From assembly GCA_910577115.1 (NCBI GenBank), contig CAJTMC010000087.1, positions 1-7,441 on the forward strand: DNA of 7,441 nt. Reading direction: 5' to 3'. Each line of letters starts with the position of its first letter. Position 1 is the stretch's first letter. Origin of the DNA: an uncultured Lachnospiraceae bacterium (lineage in GTDB: Bacteria > Bacillota > Clostridia > Lachnospirales > Lachnospiraceae). Shown one piece after another: positions 1 to 6,816 of the stretch. The position numbers were made by a program, and so were the translations under genes. Under the pieces are notes generated by a model that did no database searches, was not told the origin of the DNA, and saw only the letters and a list, made by a program, of their open reading frames with translations.

Positions 1-2
1 AA

Positions 3-551
3 ACTTCAGACTTTGCAGATAAAGGAATAAATAAATACGAGGTAGCAGTTTTTTGTAAAGAAGGCGTTATTGAGAGGATTCGAAGGGGATTTTATCAGCT
101 TCCGCAGAGCAATGACACGACGGAGGAACAGTTAATACATGAGCTTCTTCCGCAAGGGATTATTTGTGTAGAGTCTGCATTATTCCATTATGGATACAAT
201 GATTTTTCTCCCCGTGAATGGTCGATTGCCGTACCAAGAACAGCGTCCCGTGTCGTAAAGAATATTGTGGAATTTCCGATGAAAGCTTACTATATTCAAA
301 AAGACTATTTTACAATTGGGAAATTTGTGGATAATTTTAACGGCGTGACATTGCCCGTGTATGACCGGGAGCGAACCATATGCGATTGTTTTAAGTACCG
401 TACAAAACTTGATAATGAAATTTTCAATAAAGCTGTCAATGCTTACGCTGTTGATGAAAATAAGAACCTTGCAAACTTGTCAAAATACGCAAAGGAAATG
501 AAACTGTATACAAAAGTTATGAATGTAATGGAGGTACTGCTGAATGGCTGA
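3..551 (+). CDS. abiEi: AbiEi-family antitoxin (type IV toxin-antitoxin), 5' end outside window
   Basis: The frame is open from the window edge, so the start codon lies upstream; 182 residues are visible and perhaps 15-20 are missing. The visible N-terminus looks like the end of a winged helix, with a GVIERIRRGFYQLP segment at visible residues 21-34 that is typical of AbiEi. The body follows the AbiEi pattern: an ESALFHYG stretch near residue 57 and a VYDRERTICDCF stretch near 119. In studied AbiE systems this protein binds the operon promoter and represses it, and counters the AbiEii nucleotidyltransferase without a stable complex. That role is inferred here from family and gene order. Its last codons overlap the abiEii start by 8 nt, the normal arrangement for this pair. 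The autoregulated promoter would lie upstream of the window. A standalone DNA-binding regulator is less likely given the neighbour. Confidence 0.88.
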   Translation, partial: TSDFADKGINKYEVAVFCKEGVIERIRRGFYQLPQSNDTTEEQLIHELLPQGIICVESALFHYGYNDFSPREWSIAVPRTASRVVKNIVEFPMKAYYIQKDYFTIGKFVDNFNGVTLPVYDRERTICDCFKYRTKLDNEIFNKAVNAYAVDENKNLANLSKYAKEMKLYTKVMNVMEVLLNG

Positions 552-1461
552 TATTGCTGCATCTGTACTTGCAAGATTGAAAAATAAGGCAAAAGAAAGC
601 GGACGAAGCTATCAGCTTTGTCTGCAACTCTTCTGTCAAGAAGAGTTCCTCCGCCGTTTGGAAAAATCACAATATGCGGAAAATCTTGTGCTGAAAGGCG
701 GATTGTTCATTTATTCTGTTACTGATTTTGATAGTCGTGTTACAGTAGATGTTGACTTTCTTCTTCGGAAAGTTCCCAACACTCCTGAACAGCTACAGAC
801 TGTAATAGAGACAATCATTTCCACACCAACAGGCAATGATTTTGTGACCTTTGAGATTAAAGACATTGCACCTATCGCCGCTGCAAAGAAATACGCCGGT
901 ATCGGAGTATCTCTTGTGGCTCGAATTAAGAATACGAAAACACCGTTCAGCATTGATTTTGGTGTGGGGGATGTTATCGTACCGAAGCAGGAAAAACGAA
1001 AAATTCCAACTCAACTTGATGGTTTTACCACACCGACAGTAAATACCTACTCTCTTGAAACAACGATAGCCGAAAAGATTGACGCTATCCTAAGCCTTAT
1101 GGAATTTTCGAGCCGAATGAAAGACTATTACGATATTTATTATCTTGCTAATAAATTTGATTTTGATGGAGCAACGCTGACAGAAGCATTAAGAAAAACA
1201 TTTGAAAACCGCGGGCATATCTTTACATCGGAACAGTTTGAACAGGTTATGGCATTTGATAGTGATGAAACCATGCAGAAGAAATGGAATGCTTTTGTTC
1301 GTAAGATTGCTGCTAAAACCGATAATTACGGTATTGTGCTAAGAATGATTAAAGAGTTTTTGACTGAACCGTTTACAGCGGCAATTTTGAACGACAAATT
1401 CACAAAATTTTGGTCTGCTAATGATAATAACTGGATACATGGAGGAAATAACAATGGATAA
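544..1461 (+). CDS. abiEii: AbiEii/AbiGii-family nucleotidyltransferase toxin
   Basis: 305 residues, a usual length for the family. The GGAGG at 530-534, nine bases before the ATG, supports this start. Nucleotidyltransferase signatures are visible: KGG at residues 51-53 followed by the DVDF acidic pair (D69, D71), a further acidic residue in SIDFG (D138), and the conserved EKIDAI (177-182) and RMKDYYDIYYL (191-201) motifs of the AbiEii family. Characterised members transfer nucleotides to RNA targets such as tRNA acceptor ends and arrest growth, causing abortive infection when the antitoxin fails. All motif positions look intact, so the protein is likely active; this is inference. Its stop overlaps the start of the nuclease gene by 8 nt, the same overlap as at its own start, so the toxin is translationally tied to the restriction genes as well as to the antitoxin. 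Confidence 0.93.
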   Translation: MADIAASVLARLKNKAKESGRSYQLCLQLFCQEEFLRRLEKSQYAENLVLKGGLFIYSVTDFDSRVTVDVDFLLRKVPNTPEQLQTVIETIISTPTGNDFVTFEIKDIAPIAAAKKYAGIGVSLVARIKNTKTPFSIDFGVGDVIVPKQEKRKIPTQLDGFTTPTVNTYSLETTIAEKIDAILSLMEFSSRMKDYYDIYYLANKFDFDGATLTEALRKTFENRGHIFTSEQFEQVMAFDSDETMQKKWNAFVRKIAAKTDNYGIVLRMIKEFLTEPFTAAILNDKFTKFWSANDNNWIHGGNNNG

Positions 1462-2395
1462 AATCCAATCTGTTGAACCGAATATTGCCGACCTTGCAAA
1501 TGGTTGGATGAAATCATATAAGCTTGATTATAAGTTGGAGCAGGAAGCATTAAACACAGAAATCGATCAGGCACTCAATGACTATTATTCCAAAAACGGA
1601 GGTATCGGTGGAAATCGTCCCGACGCAAAACTGCTTTTCCAGGATAAGAATTTAGTCAATTATCCTGTTTTGATTGAATATAAGGGCTATAAAGACAAAC
1701 TTGTCATGCTTGACGCTGACGGAAAAGTCGCAAATAAAACTGCAAAGAATCAGCCCGATTTCAAAAATATCAATTCTTATGCTGTAAACGGTGCAGTTCA
1801 TTATGCAAATGCACTTTTGCATTATACAAGCTATACCGATATCATCGCCATCGGCATGACCGGATATAAAAACGATAGTGGGAAGCTTGAATATGAAATC
1901 GGCGTATATTATGTTTCCAAGCACAATTTTGGTATCGGGCAGAAAGTCGATGATTACACAGACTTCTCTTTTCTGAAAAAGAGCAACTTTGATGGCTTTA
2001 TTGAAAAAGTAAAGCGTCTTCAACTCTCGCAGGAAGAAATCGAAAAGATAAAAGAACATCGTGAGAAGGAAATTAATGCCAGTCTTGTAAAACTGAATAA
2101 CGATATTTATCAAAGTGAAAAAGGTCTGAGTGAGCGTGACCGTGTTTATCTTGTGGCGGCATCCATTATTGCAACGCTTGGTGTACCGGGGAAGGTTTCC
2201 GCGCTTGAAAAATCTGGACTGAAATCCTCAACCGAAGACGGAAGTCGTGACGGAGATATCATTCTTCGTAAAATAAAAGCATTCTTGAATGAGAAGAATT
2301 TGCCACAGGAAAAACGAGATTTAATTGTCCGCACTTTACAGAACACGCTGACAACTGATAACATCAATAAGGTTAAAACGGAGAAAGCCAGTTAA
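1454..2395 (+). CDS. PD-(D/E)XK nuclease plus helical segment of a BcgI-like restriction-modification A subunit (front half of a frameshifted gene)
   Basis: 313 residues from ATG 1454, chosen because GGAGG at 1441-1445 sits eight bases upstream; the frame stays open further 5' but lacks such a site. Residues 55-77 carry a nuclease core: RPD with D57, then a strand ending in IEYK with E75 and K77, the D...ExK pattern of PD-(D/E)XK restriction domains. E36 in the preceding helix could complete the metal site. Residues 180-300 are mostly helical with many charged residues, and LSERDRVYLVAASIIATLG (226-244) resembles the helical linker that precedes the methylase in type IIG/BcgI-like proteins. 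The protein ends at TAA 2393-2395, while the next reading frame continues the same domain, so this is best read as the N-terminal half of a split RM polypeptide. It might still act as a separate subunit if the split is natural. It overlaps abiEii by 8 nt. Confidence 0.8.
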   Translation: MDKIQSVEPNIADLANGWMKSYKLDYKLEQEALNTEIDQALNDYYSKNGGIGGNRPDAKLLFQDKNLVNYPVLIEYKGYKDKLVMLDADGKVANKTAKNQPDFKNINSYAVNGAVHYANALLHYTSYTDIIAIGMTGYKNDSGKLEYEIGVYYVSKHNFGIGQKVDDYTDFSFLKKSNFDGFIEKVKRLQLSQEEIEKIKEHREKEINASLVKLNNDIYQSEKGLSERDRVYLVAASIIATLGVPGKVSALEKSGLKSSTEDGSRDGDIILRKIKAFLNEKNLPQEKRDLIVRTLQNTLTTDNINKVKTEKAS

Positions 2396-2400
2396 AGCGA
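2375..2400 (+). other. Apparent -1 frameshift joining the nuclease and methylase frames
   Basis: The upstream gene reads in frame 2 through AAA ACG and stops at 2393. The methylase frame (frame 1) is open from 2377 onward (N-G-E-S-Q-L-K-R before GTG 2401) and closed by TAA at 2374. One extra A in the A4 run at 2375-2378 would fuse them into about 680 residues, close to the 637 residues recalled for BcgIA. From memory, related intact proteins carry a similar NGESQ-KRVFTK stretch at this place. No X_XXY_YYZ slippery heptamer lies in the frame-2 codons between 2375 and 2392, so programmed frameshifting is not supported. A real indel or a homopolymer sequencing error are the two simple explanations. 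Confidence 0.75.
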
Positions 2401-3495
2401 GTGTTTACAAAAATCATTGACGATCTTGGCATATATTACAAAATCGGACTGAGCACCGACTTCACTGGAAAGCTGTTCAATGAGATGTACAGTTGGCTTG
2501 GGTTTTCGCAGGACAAGCTGAATGATGTTGTTCTGACGCCCTCCTATGTTGCTACTCTTTTAGCGCGGCTCGCAAGGGTAAACAAGGACTCCTATGTGTG
2601 GGACTTTGCGACTGGCTCAGCAGGGCTTCTTGTTGCATCTATGAATGAAATGTTGATAGATGCCAAAGAAAAGATTAAATCCCCCGATGCGTTTGCATTA
2701 AAATCTGTTGAAATCAAGGCAAATCAACTTCTCGGTCTTGAAATTCTTTCGGAAGTTTATATGTTGGCAATTCTTAATATGATTTTGATGGGTGACGGCA
2801 GCTCCAATATTCTGAACAAAGATTCACTGAAAGAATTTAACGGCAACTATGGATTTGGCAAAAATGACGAAAAATTCCCTGCTGATGCGTTCGTTTTGAA
2901 TCCGCCGTATTCTGCACCCGGCAACGGTATGATATTCGTTGAAAAGGCTCTGTCGATGATGAACAAGGGCTATGCCGCTATCATTATTCAAAACTCCGCA
3001 GGCAGCGGTAAAGCAACAGAGTATAACAAAAAGATTTTGAAACATAGTACTCTGCTTGCCAGCATCAAAATGCCGATTGACCTGTTTATCGGTAAATCAA
3101 GCGTTCAGACGAATGTATATGTTTTCCGTGTTGGTGAAGCGCATCAGAAAGACGATACTGTAAAATTTATTGATTTCTCCGTTGACGGATATACGAGAAC
3201 AAACCGAAAAAAAGCAAGCTGCAACCTGCGGGATACTGACCGCGCAAAAGAACGCTATCAGGAAATTGTTGACCTTGTGCGCTTCGGAAAAACAAAGCTG
3301 AACATTTTCACGGAAAAGGAGTACTACGAGGGCAAGATTGATCCTGAAAATGGTGCAGACTGGAATCAGACGGCACCGATTGACACAAAACCAACTTTGG
3401 ATGATTTCAAAAAAACGGTTAGCGATTATTTGGCTTGGGAAGTGTCAAATCTTCTGAAAAATCAAATCACGGAGAATGACCGTCTGGGAAAATGA
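2401..3495 (+). CDS. N6-adenine DNA methyltransferase segment of a BcgI-like RM A subunit (back half of a frameshifted gene)
   Basis: 364 residues if counted from GTG 2401. This start is doubtful: the nearest GGAG (2380-2383) is 17 bases away, and homologous sequence seems to extend upstream in this frame to 2377. The methylase is clear. SAM-binding motif I is DFATGSAG (68-75), the catalytic motif IV is NPPY (167-170), and VVLTPSYVATLLARLA (43-58) corresponds to the conserved region before motif I in HsdM-like gamma-class enzymes. It should transfer a methyl group from SAM to adenine N6 at the site chosen by the S subunit. The C-terminal part (about 285-364) probably contacts the S subunit. 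All catalytic residues are present. The stop overlaps the S gene in an ATGA arrangement, so the two are translationally coupled. If expressed alone from 2401 it would lack part of its N-terminal helical domain. Confidence 0.9.
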   Translation: MFTKIIDDLGIYYKIGLSTDFTGKLFNEMYSWLGFSQDKLNDVVLTPSYVATLLARLARVNKDSYVWDFATGSAGLLVASMNEMLIDAKEKIKSPDAFALKSVEIKANQLLGLEILSEVYMLAILNMILMGDGSSNILNKDSLKEFNGNYGFGKNDEKFPADAFVLNPPYSAPGNGMIFVEKALSMMNKGYAAIIIQNSAGSGKATEYNKKILKHSTLLASIKMPIDLFIGKSSVQTNVYVFRVGEAHQKDDTVKFIDFSVDGYTRTNRKKASCNLRDTDRAKERYQEIVDLVRFGKTKLNIFTEKEYYEGKIDPENGADWNQTAPIDTKPTLDDFKKTVSDYLAWEVSNLLKNQITENDRLGK

Positions 3496-4649
3496 ATGCC
3501 TCACTTAACAAAAAGTTGATGAGTGTTAAGTGGGGCGAATTTAAACTCGGAGAATTATTTGACGTTTTATCATACAAAAAAAGATTCGATGCGAATAAGG
3601 TTTCATTAGTTAAGAATGGCGGTCATCCATACATTGTTAGGCAAAGTACAGACAACGGCAAGAAAGGCAACATTGATGAAAGTGTCTTGTTTCTGAATCA
3701 TGGCAACACGATTTCTTTCGGTCAGGACACTGCAACGATGTTTTATCAAGAAGTCCCGTATTTTACAGGTGACAAAATTAAAATTCTCAAGCCTAAATAT
3801 GTCGAATTTGGTAAGAAAAATGCTCAGTTTTTCTTGGCTTCAATGCGAAAAACATTTTCTTCTTTTGCTTGGGGAAGTTCGAGATTTAATGTTGAAACAT
3901 TGAAAGAGCAATTGATTAGGCTTCCTATCAACAATGGTAAAATCGTCTTTGATTTTATGGAATCGTTTATAGCGAAGTTGGAAGTGGAACGAGTGGCGGA
4001 ATTGTCTTTGTACTTGACTGCATGTGGTCTTAACAACTGTGAATTATCTGTTGATGAAACGGCGTCTGTCAATAAGCTTCCTTTTGTTCAGTGGAAAGAG
4101 TATAGAATGGGCGATTTGTTTGATAAGATTAAAACGCAGAAGCTTCCATATCAAGCCAAAGAATTACCGGGTACGCCAACGGATCAATACGTTTTGCCGT
4201 GTCTGACTTCGAGTTTCCAAAATCAAGGTTTAAACTACTATGCGCCTAAAGAAGGAGCAACTATCCTGAAGAATGTTATTTCTATTCCTTCAAACAGCGA
4301 TGTTTATAGGGCATATTTTCAGTCAAAAGATTTTACTGTGCTTTCTGATGCATACGCAATTCGTTGGAAGTACAACGATAAGGCTCTTTCCCCAAAGCAG
4401 TATCTATTTATGGTTATGTGTATCAATAAAGTAACCGATAGACAGATTTATTCTCACAAGAATAAACTTGGAGGATGGAATGTTGTTAGAAACAAGTTTA
4501 TACAGCTTCCACAAATTGATGGAGAAATTGATCTTGTATATATGGAGAACTTGATTTCTGCAATTCAGAAACTTGCTATCAAAGATGTTGTCCGTTATAC
4601 GGACAGGAAAGTTGAAAAAATAAAAGAGATTACGAAAAGTGAGGTATAA
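3492..4649 (+). CDS. Specificity (S) subunit with two target recognition domains, BcgI B-subunit-like
   Basis: 385 residues made of two similar halves. Each half opens with the same signature (WGEFKLGELFD at 14-24, WKEYRMGDLFD at 201-211) and closes with a related segment ending in a helix: FNVETLKEQLIRLP at 132-145 followed by an MESFIAKLE helix, and WNVVRNKFIQLP at 329-340 followed by an MENLISAIQK helix. This is the layout of type I S and BcgI B subunits: two target recognition domains, each reading one half of a split DNA site, with conserved helices docking the methylase. The halves share signatures but differ inside, so the recognition site is probably asymmetric and bipartite; its sequence cannot be read from here. 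ATG 3492 overlaps the methylase stop (ATGA), and the weak upstream Shine-Dalgarno fits coupled translation. ATG 3519 is an alternative start that would keep both domains. Confidence 0.9.
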   Translation: MNASLNKKLMSVKWGEFKLGELFDVLSYKKRFDANKVSLVKNGGHPYIVRQSTDNGKKGNIDESVLFLNHGNTISFGQDTATMFYQEVPYFTGDKIKILKPKYVEFGKKNAQFFLASMRKTFSSFAWGSSRFNVETLKEQLIRLPINNGKIVFDFMESFIAKLEVERVAELSLYLTACGLNNCELSVDETASVNKLPFVQWKEYRMGDLFDKIKTQKLPYQAKELPGTPTDQYVLPCLTSSFQNQGLNYYAPKEGATILKNVISIPSNSDVYRAYFQSKDFTVLSDAYAIRWKYNDKALSPKQYLFMVMCINKVTDRQIYSHKNKLGGWNVVRNKFIQLPQIDGEIDLVYMENLISAIQKLAIKDVVRYTDRKVEKIKEITKSEV

Positions 4650-4650
4650 T

Positions 4651-5910
4651 ATGTATTCACCTTTTTTTGATAAAAAAGGACAACCATTGTCTATAGATAA
4701 AATCAAGTATGGTCATCTTTCTCAGCTCGTAGAATGCGATGAAGGGCATCATGTTGAATATAAACTCCTTCTTGAAGATGGTGGAAGGGCTCAACTTGCA
4801 AAGGAAATCACTTCATTTGCGAATTGTGAAGGCGGGTGGCTTATCATTGGCATTGATGATAAAACTAAAAAGATTCAGCCAATAGATAAACAAGATTATA
4901 GTCAGCGTATTGGGAAGATAGCTACAAGAATATCCCCTATGCCTGAATTTAGTACGCGTTTTTTGGCTTCACCCGATAATAAGAGAACTGGAGTTTTAGT
5001 TGTTTATGTTTATGAGGGAAAGAACGCTCCTTATATTTGCAACGGTAGTGTTTATGTACGTAGCGGAAGCAGTAAAGAACCCATAAAGCCTGCTGATAGA
5101 GGAAATATTGAATATCTATATGAGAGGTCAAAAGAATATCAGAAAAATATTGATAATTTCTGTAAAAGAGATTTTTACTATGCCTATAATAATATCTTAC
5201 AGTGCAAAGTAACTTATCCAATAGCCAACATTTACTTAAAAAATGTTAGTTCTAAATACAGAAACTTTTTCAATTTATATACCAACAGGGATAAATTTAT
5301 TGACTTCATCAAATTAAATAATGATATTTTTGAGCATATCAGTTATTCTATGAACTCAATAATCTTTATGTATAAGTTTATTTTCCCGGGTTCGAATTCT
5401 GGCACGTTTGTTTTCGAGTTTTTTTACGATTGGTCATGTAAAATAACTATGCCGATTGGCTTATCAAATGATACTGAAAAAAGTGCGTATCAAGAATATT
5501 ATATTGACCTTGGATTTGATGAAGAGAAAGTTAATAAATTCAATTTAGTTAGTGGGTCGGATATATTCAACGCTCTTTTTTCCGGTATGCTCCTTTTTGA
5601 AAAAATAGCAAAACAATATAAACTTCAAGAAAAAGATTATGCCTTTTGTCTGGAATTAGAAAATGCCGGTGAAGTTGTACCATTTTTTTATGGAAACAAA
5701 TATCAAGAATATGTTAAAAGGCACGGAATCCCATACGCTCATAGGGAAAATAATAAAAGCAAAATCATATATTTGAAAGATAACCCCAAAGTCCATTTTG
5801 ATGAAATGTCATGTTCTCTTATAGCTGATGTTTTGGGTGCCGCATTTGGATTTAGGAGCGATAGCGTATTTGAAATTTGGCAGGACTCCAATAAGCATTA
5901 TATAGAATAA
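4651..5910 (+). CDS. AlbA_2/Schlafen-like domain protein with uncharacterised C-terminal region
   Basis: 419 residues from ATG 4651, which has GAGG at 4641-4644 at good spacing; a GTG at 4639 in the same frame is less likely. Residues about 24-150 form an AlbA_2 (Schlafen-type, once called putative DNA-binding) domain: HHVEYKLLL (33-41), KEITSFANCEGGWLIIGIDD (51-70), then GSVYVRSGSSKEPIKPADR (132-150). In Schlafen proteins this fold can cleave RNA using acidic residues; whether E36 and K38 serve this way here is speculation. Residues 151-419 show no family I recognise; they are rich in Phe, Tyr, Lys and Asn with no signal peptide and no clear membrane segment. The gene starts one base after the S stop, so it belongs to the restriction operon. 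It looks more AT-rich than the genes before it, hinting at a separate origin. Possible jobs are control of the RM system, nucleic acid cleavage after RM failure, or an independent defence protein. Confidence 0.8.
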   Translation: MYSPFFDKKGQPLSIDKIKYGHLSQLVECDEGHHVEYKLLLEDGGRAQLAKEITSFANCEGGWLIIGIDDKTKKIQPIDKQDYSQRIGKIATRISPMPEFSTRFLASPDNKRTGVLVVYVYEGKNAPYICNGSVYVRSGSSKEPIKPADRGNIEYLYERSKEYQKNIDNFCKRDFYYAYNNILQCKVTYPIANIYLKNVSSKYRNFFNLYTNRDKFIDFIKLNNDIFEHISYSMNSIIFMYKFIFPGSNSGTFVFEFFYDWSCKITMPIGLSNDTEKSAYQEYYIDLGFDEEKVNKFNLVSGSDIFNALFSGMLLFEKIAKQYKLQEKDYAFCLELENAGEVVPFFYGNKYQEYVKRHGIPYAHRENNKSKIIYLKDNPKVHFDEMSCSLIADVLGAAFGFRSDSVFEIWQDSNKHYIE

Positions 5911-5998
5911 AATTTCTGATATTCATCCAAAAAAACTATATATTGGCAAGATAGATAAATAAATTATATGTATATAACAGAAAGCTAAATTACGATAC

Positions 5999-6027
5999 AC
6001 GGCGGCAGGATTTTTCCCTGCCGCCGT
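5999..6027. terminator. GC-rich hairpin between convergent genes, probable bidirectional terminator
   Basis: A perfect 11-bp stem (ACGGCGGCAGG at 5999-6009 with CCTGCCGCCGT at 6017-6027) closes a 7-base loop. It lies between the end of the AlbA_2 gene at 5910 and the end of tnpV at 6035. Neither side has a strong T run, so termination may be partial or helped by other factors. The 88 bases before it (5911-5998) are very AT-rich and contain no gene I can support. Confidence 0.65.
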
Positions 6028-6034
6028 CTGTAAA

Positions 6035-6409
6035 TTAACTGTAAATCAAATCTTTATTCACGATTTCTGTGACCCTACTATAAATATTATTCATCTGCGC
6101 AACCCATTTAAGCTGATTATCTGCCTTTAACTGTTCCGTCACATCTTCACGCTCTGCTATCTGCTTTACCAGCCGAGAAAACACTTCTTCCCACTGTTTG
6201 TCAATATCAGCAAGATAGCGATTTAACTTACCGCTTGTAAGCAAATTCATATACAAAACTTTATGCTTTTGCTTCAAATATTTTGCGTGTCGCTGTCCCC
6301 ATATGCTGATAGGTTTTGTTTCTTCTTCGGGCAGTTTCAAGTCGGGGAGAAAATAATCTCCAACTCTTGTATATGTCCCGCCCATCTGCTCAAATAATGT
6401 CTTTTCCAT
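6035..6409 (-). CDS. tnpV: TnpV-family transposon-encoded protein
   Basis: 124 residues, the usual length for this family, on the minus strand. The Shine-Dalgarno GGAGG (complement of 6419-6423) lies nine bases before the ATG. The N-terminus MEKTLFEQMGGTYTRVGDYF, the central IWGQRHAKYLKQ and the YMNLLTSGKLNRYLADI stretch match what I recall of TnpV proteins carried by clostridial mobilisable and conjugative transposons such as the Tn4451 group. The C-terminal half is helical and charged and may form a coiled coil. Its biochemical function is unknown; it is not a recombinase and carries no catalytic motif I can see. It runs opposite to its neighbours, and its own promoter is predicted at 6526-6555. 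Its value here is mainly as a marker that the window lies in a mobile element. Confidence 0.85.
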   Translation of the reverse strand: MEKTLFEQMGGTYTRVGDYFLPDLKLPEEETKPISIWGQRHAKYLKQKHKVLYMNLLTSGKLNRYLADIDKQWEEVFSRLVKQIAEREDVTEQLKADNQLKWVAQMNNIYSRVTEIVNKDLIYS

Positions 6410-6476
6410 AATCCTAAACCTCCATCATTTTGATTTTGAATTATTTGATTGATGTGTAACTGTTTTGATAAGCAAA

Positions 6477-6493
6477 TACTTAATTGCTAAGTA
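6477..6493. repeat. Small inverted repeat in the tnpV leader
   Basis: TACTTA at 6477-6482 and TAAGTA at 6488-6493 flank the 5-base spacer ATTGC. An overlapping AGCAA (6471-6475) / TTGCT (6484-6488) pair offers an alternative fold. It lies in the predicted untranslated leader of tnpV and could be a binding site or a minor RNA structure, or chance in AT-rich DNA. Confidence 0.3.
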
Positions 6494-6498
6494 CGAAT

Positions 6499-6552
6499 TT
6501 TAAATTTTGCATTACCTTTTTCTGCATTATAGCAAAAGACTTTAAATTTTGC
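6499..6552. repeat. 12-bp direct repeat spaced 42 bp across the tnpV promoter
   Basis: TTTAAATTTTGC occurs at 6499-6510 and again at 6541-6552, a start-to-start distance of 42 bp, about four helical turns. One copy overlaps the -35 and spacer region of the predicted minus-strand promoter and the -35 of the plus-strand promoter; the other lies just past the minus-strand start point. The phasing suits a dimeric repressor or looped operator, but no regulator is identified. Confidence 0.5.
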
Positions 6553-6555
6553 GAA
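6526..6555 (-). promoter_or_regulatory. Predicted sigma-A promoter for tnpV
   Basis: On the minus strand TTCGCA (complement of 6550-6555) and a perfect TATAAT (complement of 6526-6531) are separated by 18 bp. TG does not precede the -10 directly. Transcription would start near 6519-6520 and give a leader of about 110 bases before tnpV. Confidence 0.5.
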
Positions 6556-6577
6556 TATGCGATTTTATTTTTATATA
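6549..6577 (+). promoter_or_regulatory. Possible plus-strand promoter overlapping the tnpV promoter
   Basis: TTGCGA at 6549-6554 and TATATA at 6572-6577 have ideal 17-bp spacing but match consensus at only four of six positions each. The -35 elements of the two divergent promoters share almost the same bases, so they may compete. Transcription would begin near 6584, right at the hairpin that follows. In such AT-rich DNA a chance match is quite possible. Confidence 0.3.
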
Positions 6578-6582
6578 GAGAT

Positions 6583-6624
6583 AGCCAGCGTAAAAAGCAT
6601 TTCTGCTTTCAACGCTGGCTTTTG
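6583..6624 (+). terminator. Terminator-like hairpin upstream of the sigma-like gene
   Basis: AGCCAGCGT (6583-6591) pairs with ACGCTGGCT (6612-6620), and inside it AAAGCA (6594-6599) pairs with TGCTTT (6604-6609) around a TTTC loop. The outer stem is followed by TTTT (6620-6623), the form of an intrinsic terminator reading rightward. No gene ends just before it on the plus strand, so it may act as an attenuator for the transcript that enters the sigma-like gene. Confidence 0.6.
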
Positions 6625-6764
6625 CCTTGCTATCGCCCATAGATTGTATTTTGCTGTTTTCAAATTATCTCCTTATGTGGTGACAGCCTTTGCGGTTTTT
6701 CTTTTGTCGTTTTTTATCAGATTGTGCCGCAGGGCTGTTTCTGGTGTCCGTTGCCGCTCTCCGC

Positions 6765-6808
6765 CCTCTCCATCTGGATTTTAGCATTTCAAAAATTCAG
6801 ATGGGAGG
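6765..6808 (+). promoter_or_regulatory. Hairpin that sequesters the ribosome binding site of the sigma-like gene
   Basis: A 13-bp stem (6770-6782 with 6792-6804, one G-U pair at 6777/6797) closes a 9-base loop. After a single bulged T at 6769 the stem continues as CCTC (6765-6768) paired with GAGG (6805-6808), covering the Shine-Dalgarno GGGAGG at 6803-6808. When folded it would block initiation at GTG 6817. The same design recurs at 7387-7411. The rest of the 6410-6816 gap holds the promoters, repeats and terminator listed here and no gene I can support. Confidence 0.6.
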
Positions 6809-6816
6809 AAAATACG

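Noticed and set aside
1652..2113. A 153-codon minus-strand frame inside the nuclease gene.
   Set aside because: It is antisense to a well-supported coding region with a clear nuclease motif, and its Cys/Ile/Phe-rich protein is typical of shadow frames.
2375..2395. Programmed -1 ribosomal frameshifting between nuclease and methylase.
   Set aside because: No canonical slippery heptamer is in the right frame between 2375 and 2392, and I see no convincing stimulatory structure directly after it.
5386..5402. A tRNA T-arm-like sequence with loop TTCGAAT flanked by a 5-bp stem.
   Set aside because: It lies within the AlbA_2 coding frame, needs two wobble pairs, and no acceptor, D or anticodon arm is present around it, so neither a tRNA nor an attachment site is supported.
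6557..6784. A 75-codon plus-strand frame before the sigma-like gene.
   Set aside because: It overlaps the terminator-like hairpin and the ribosome-binding-site hairpin, has no Shine-Dalgarno, and its protein shows the odd composition of noncoding sequence. A leader peptide cannot be fully excluded.
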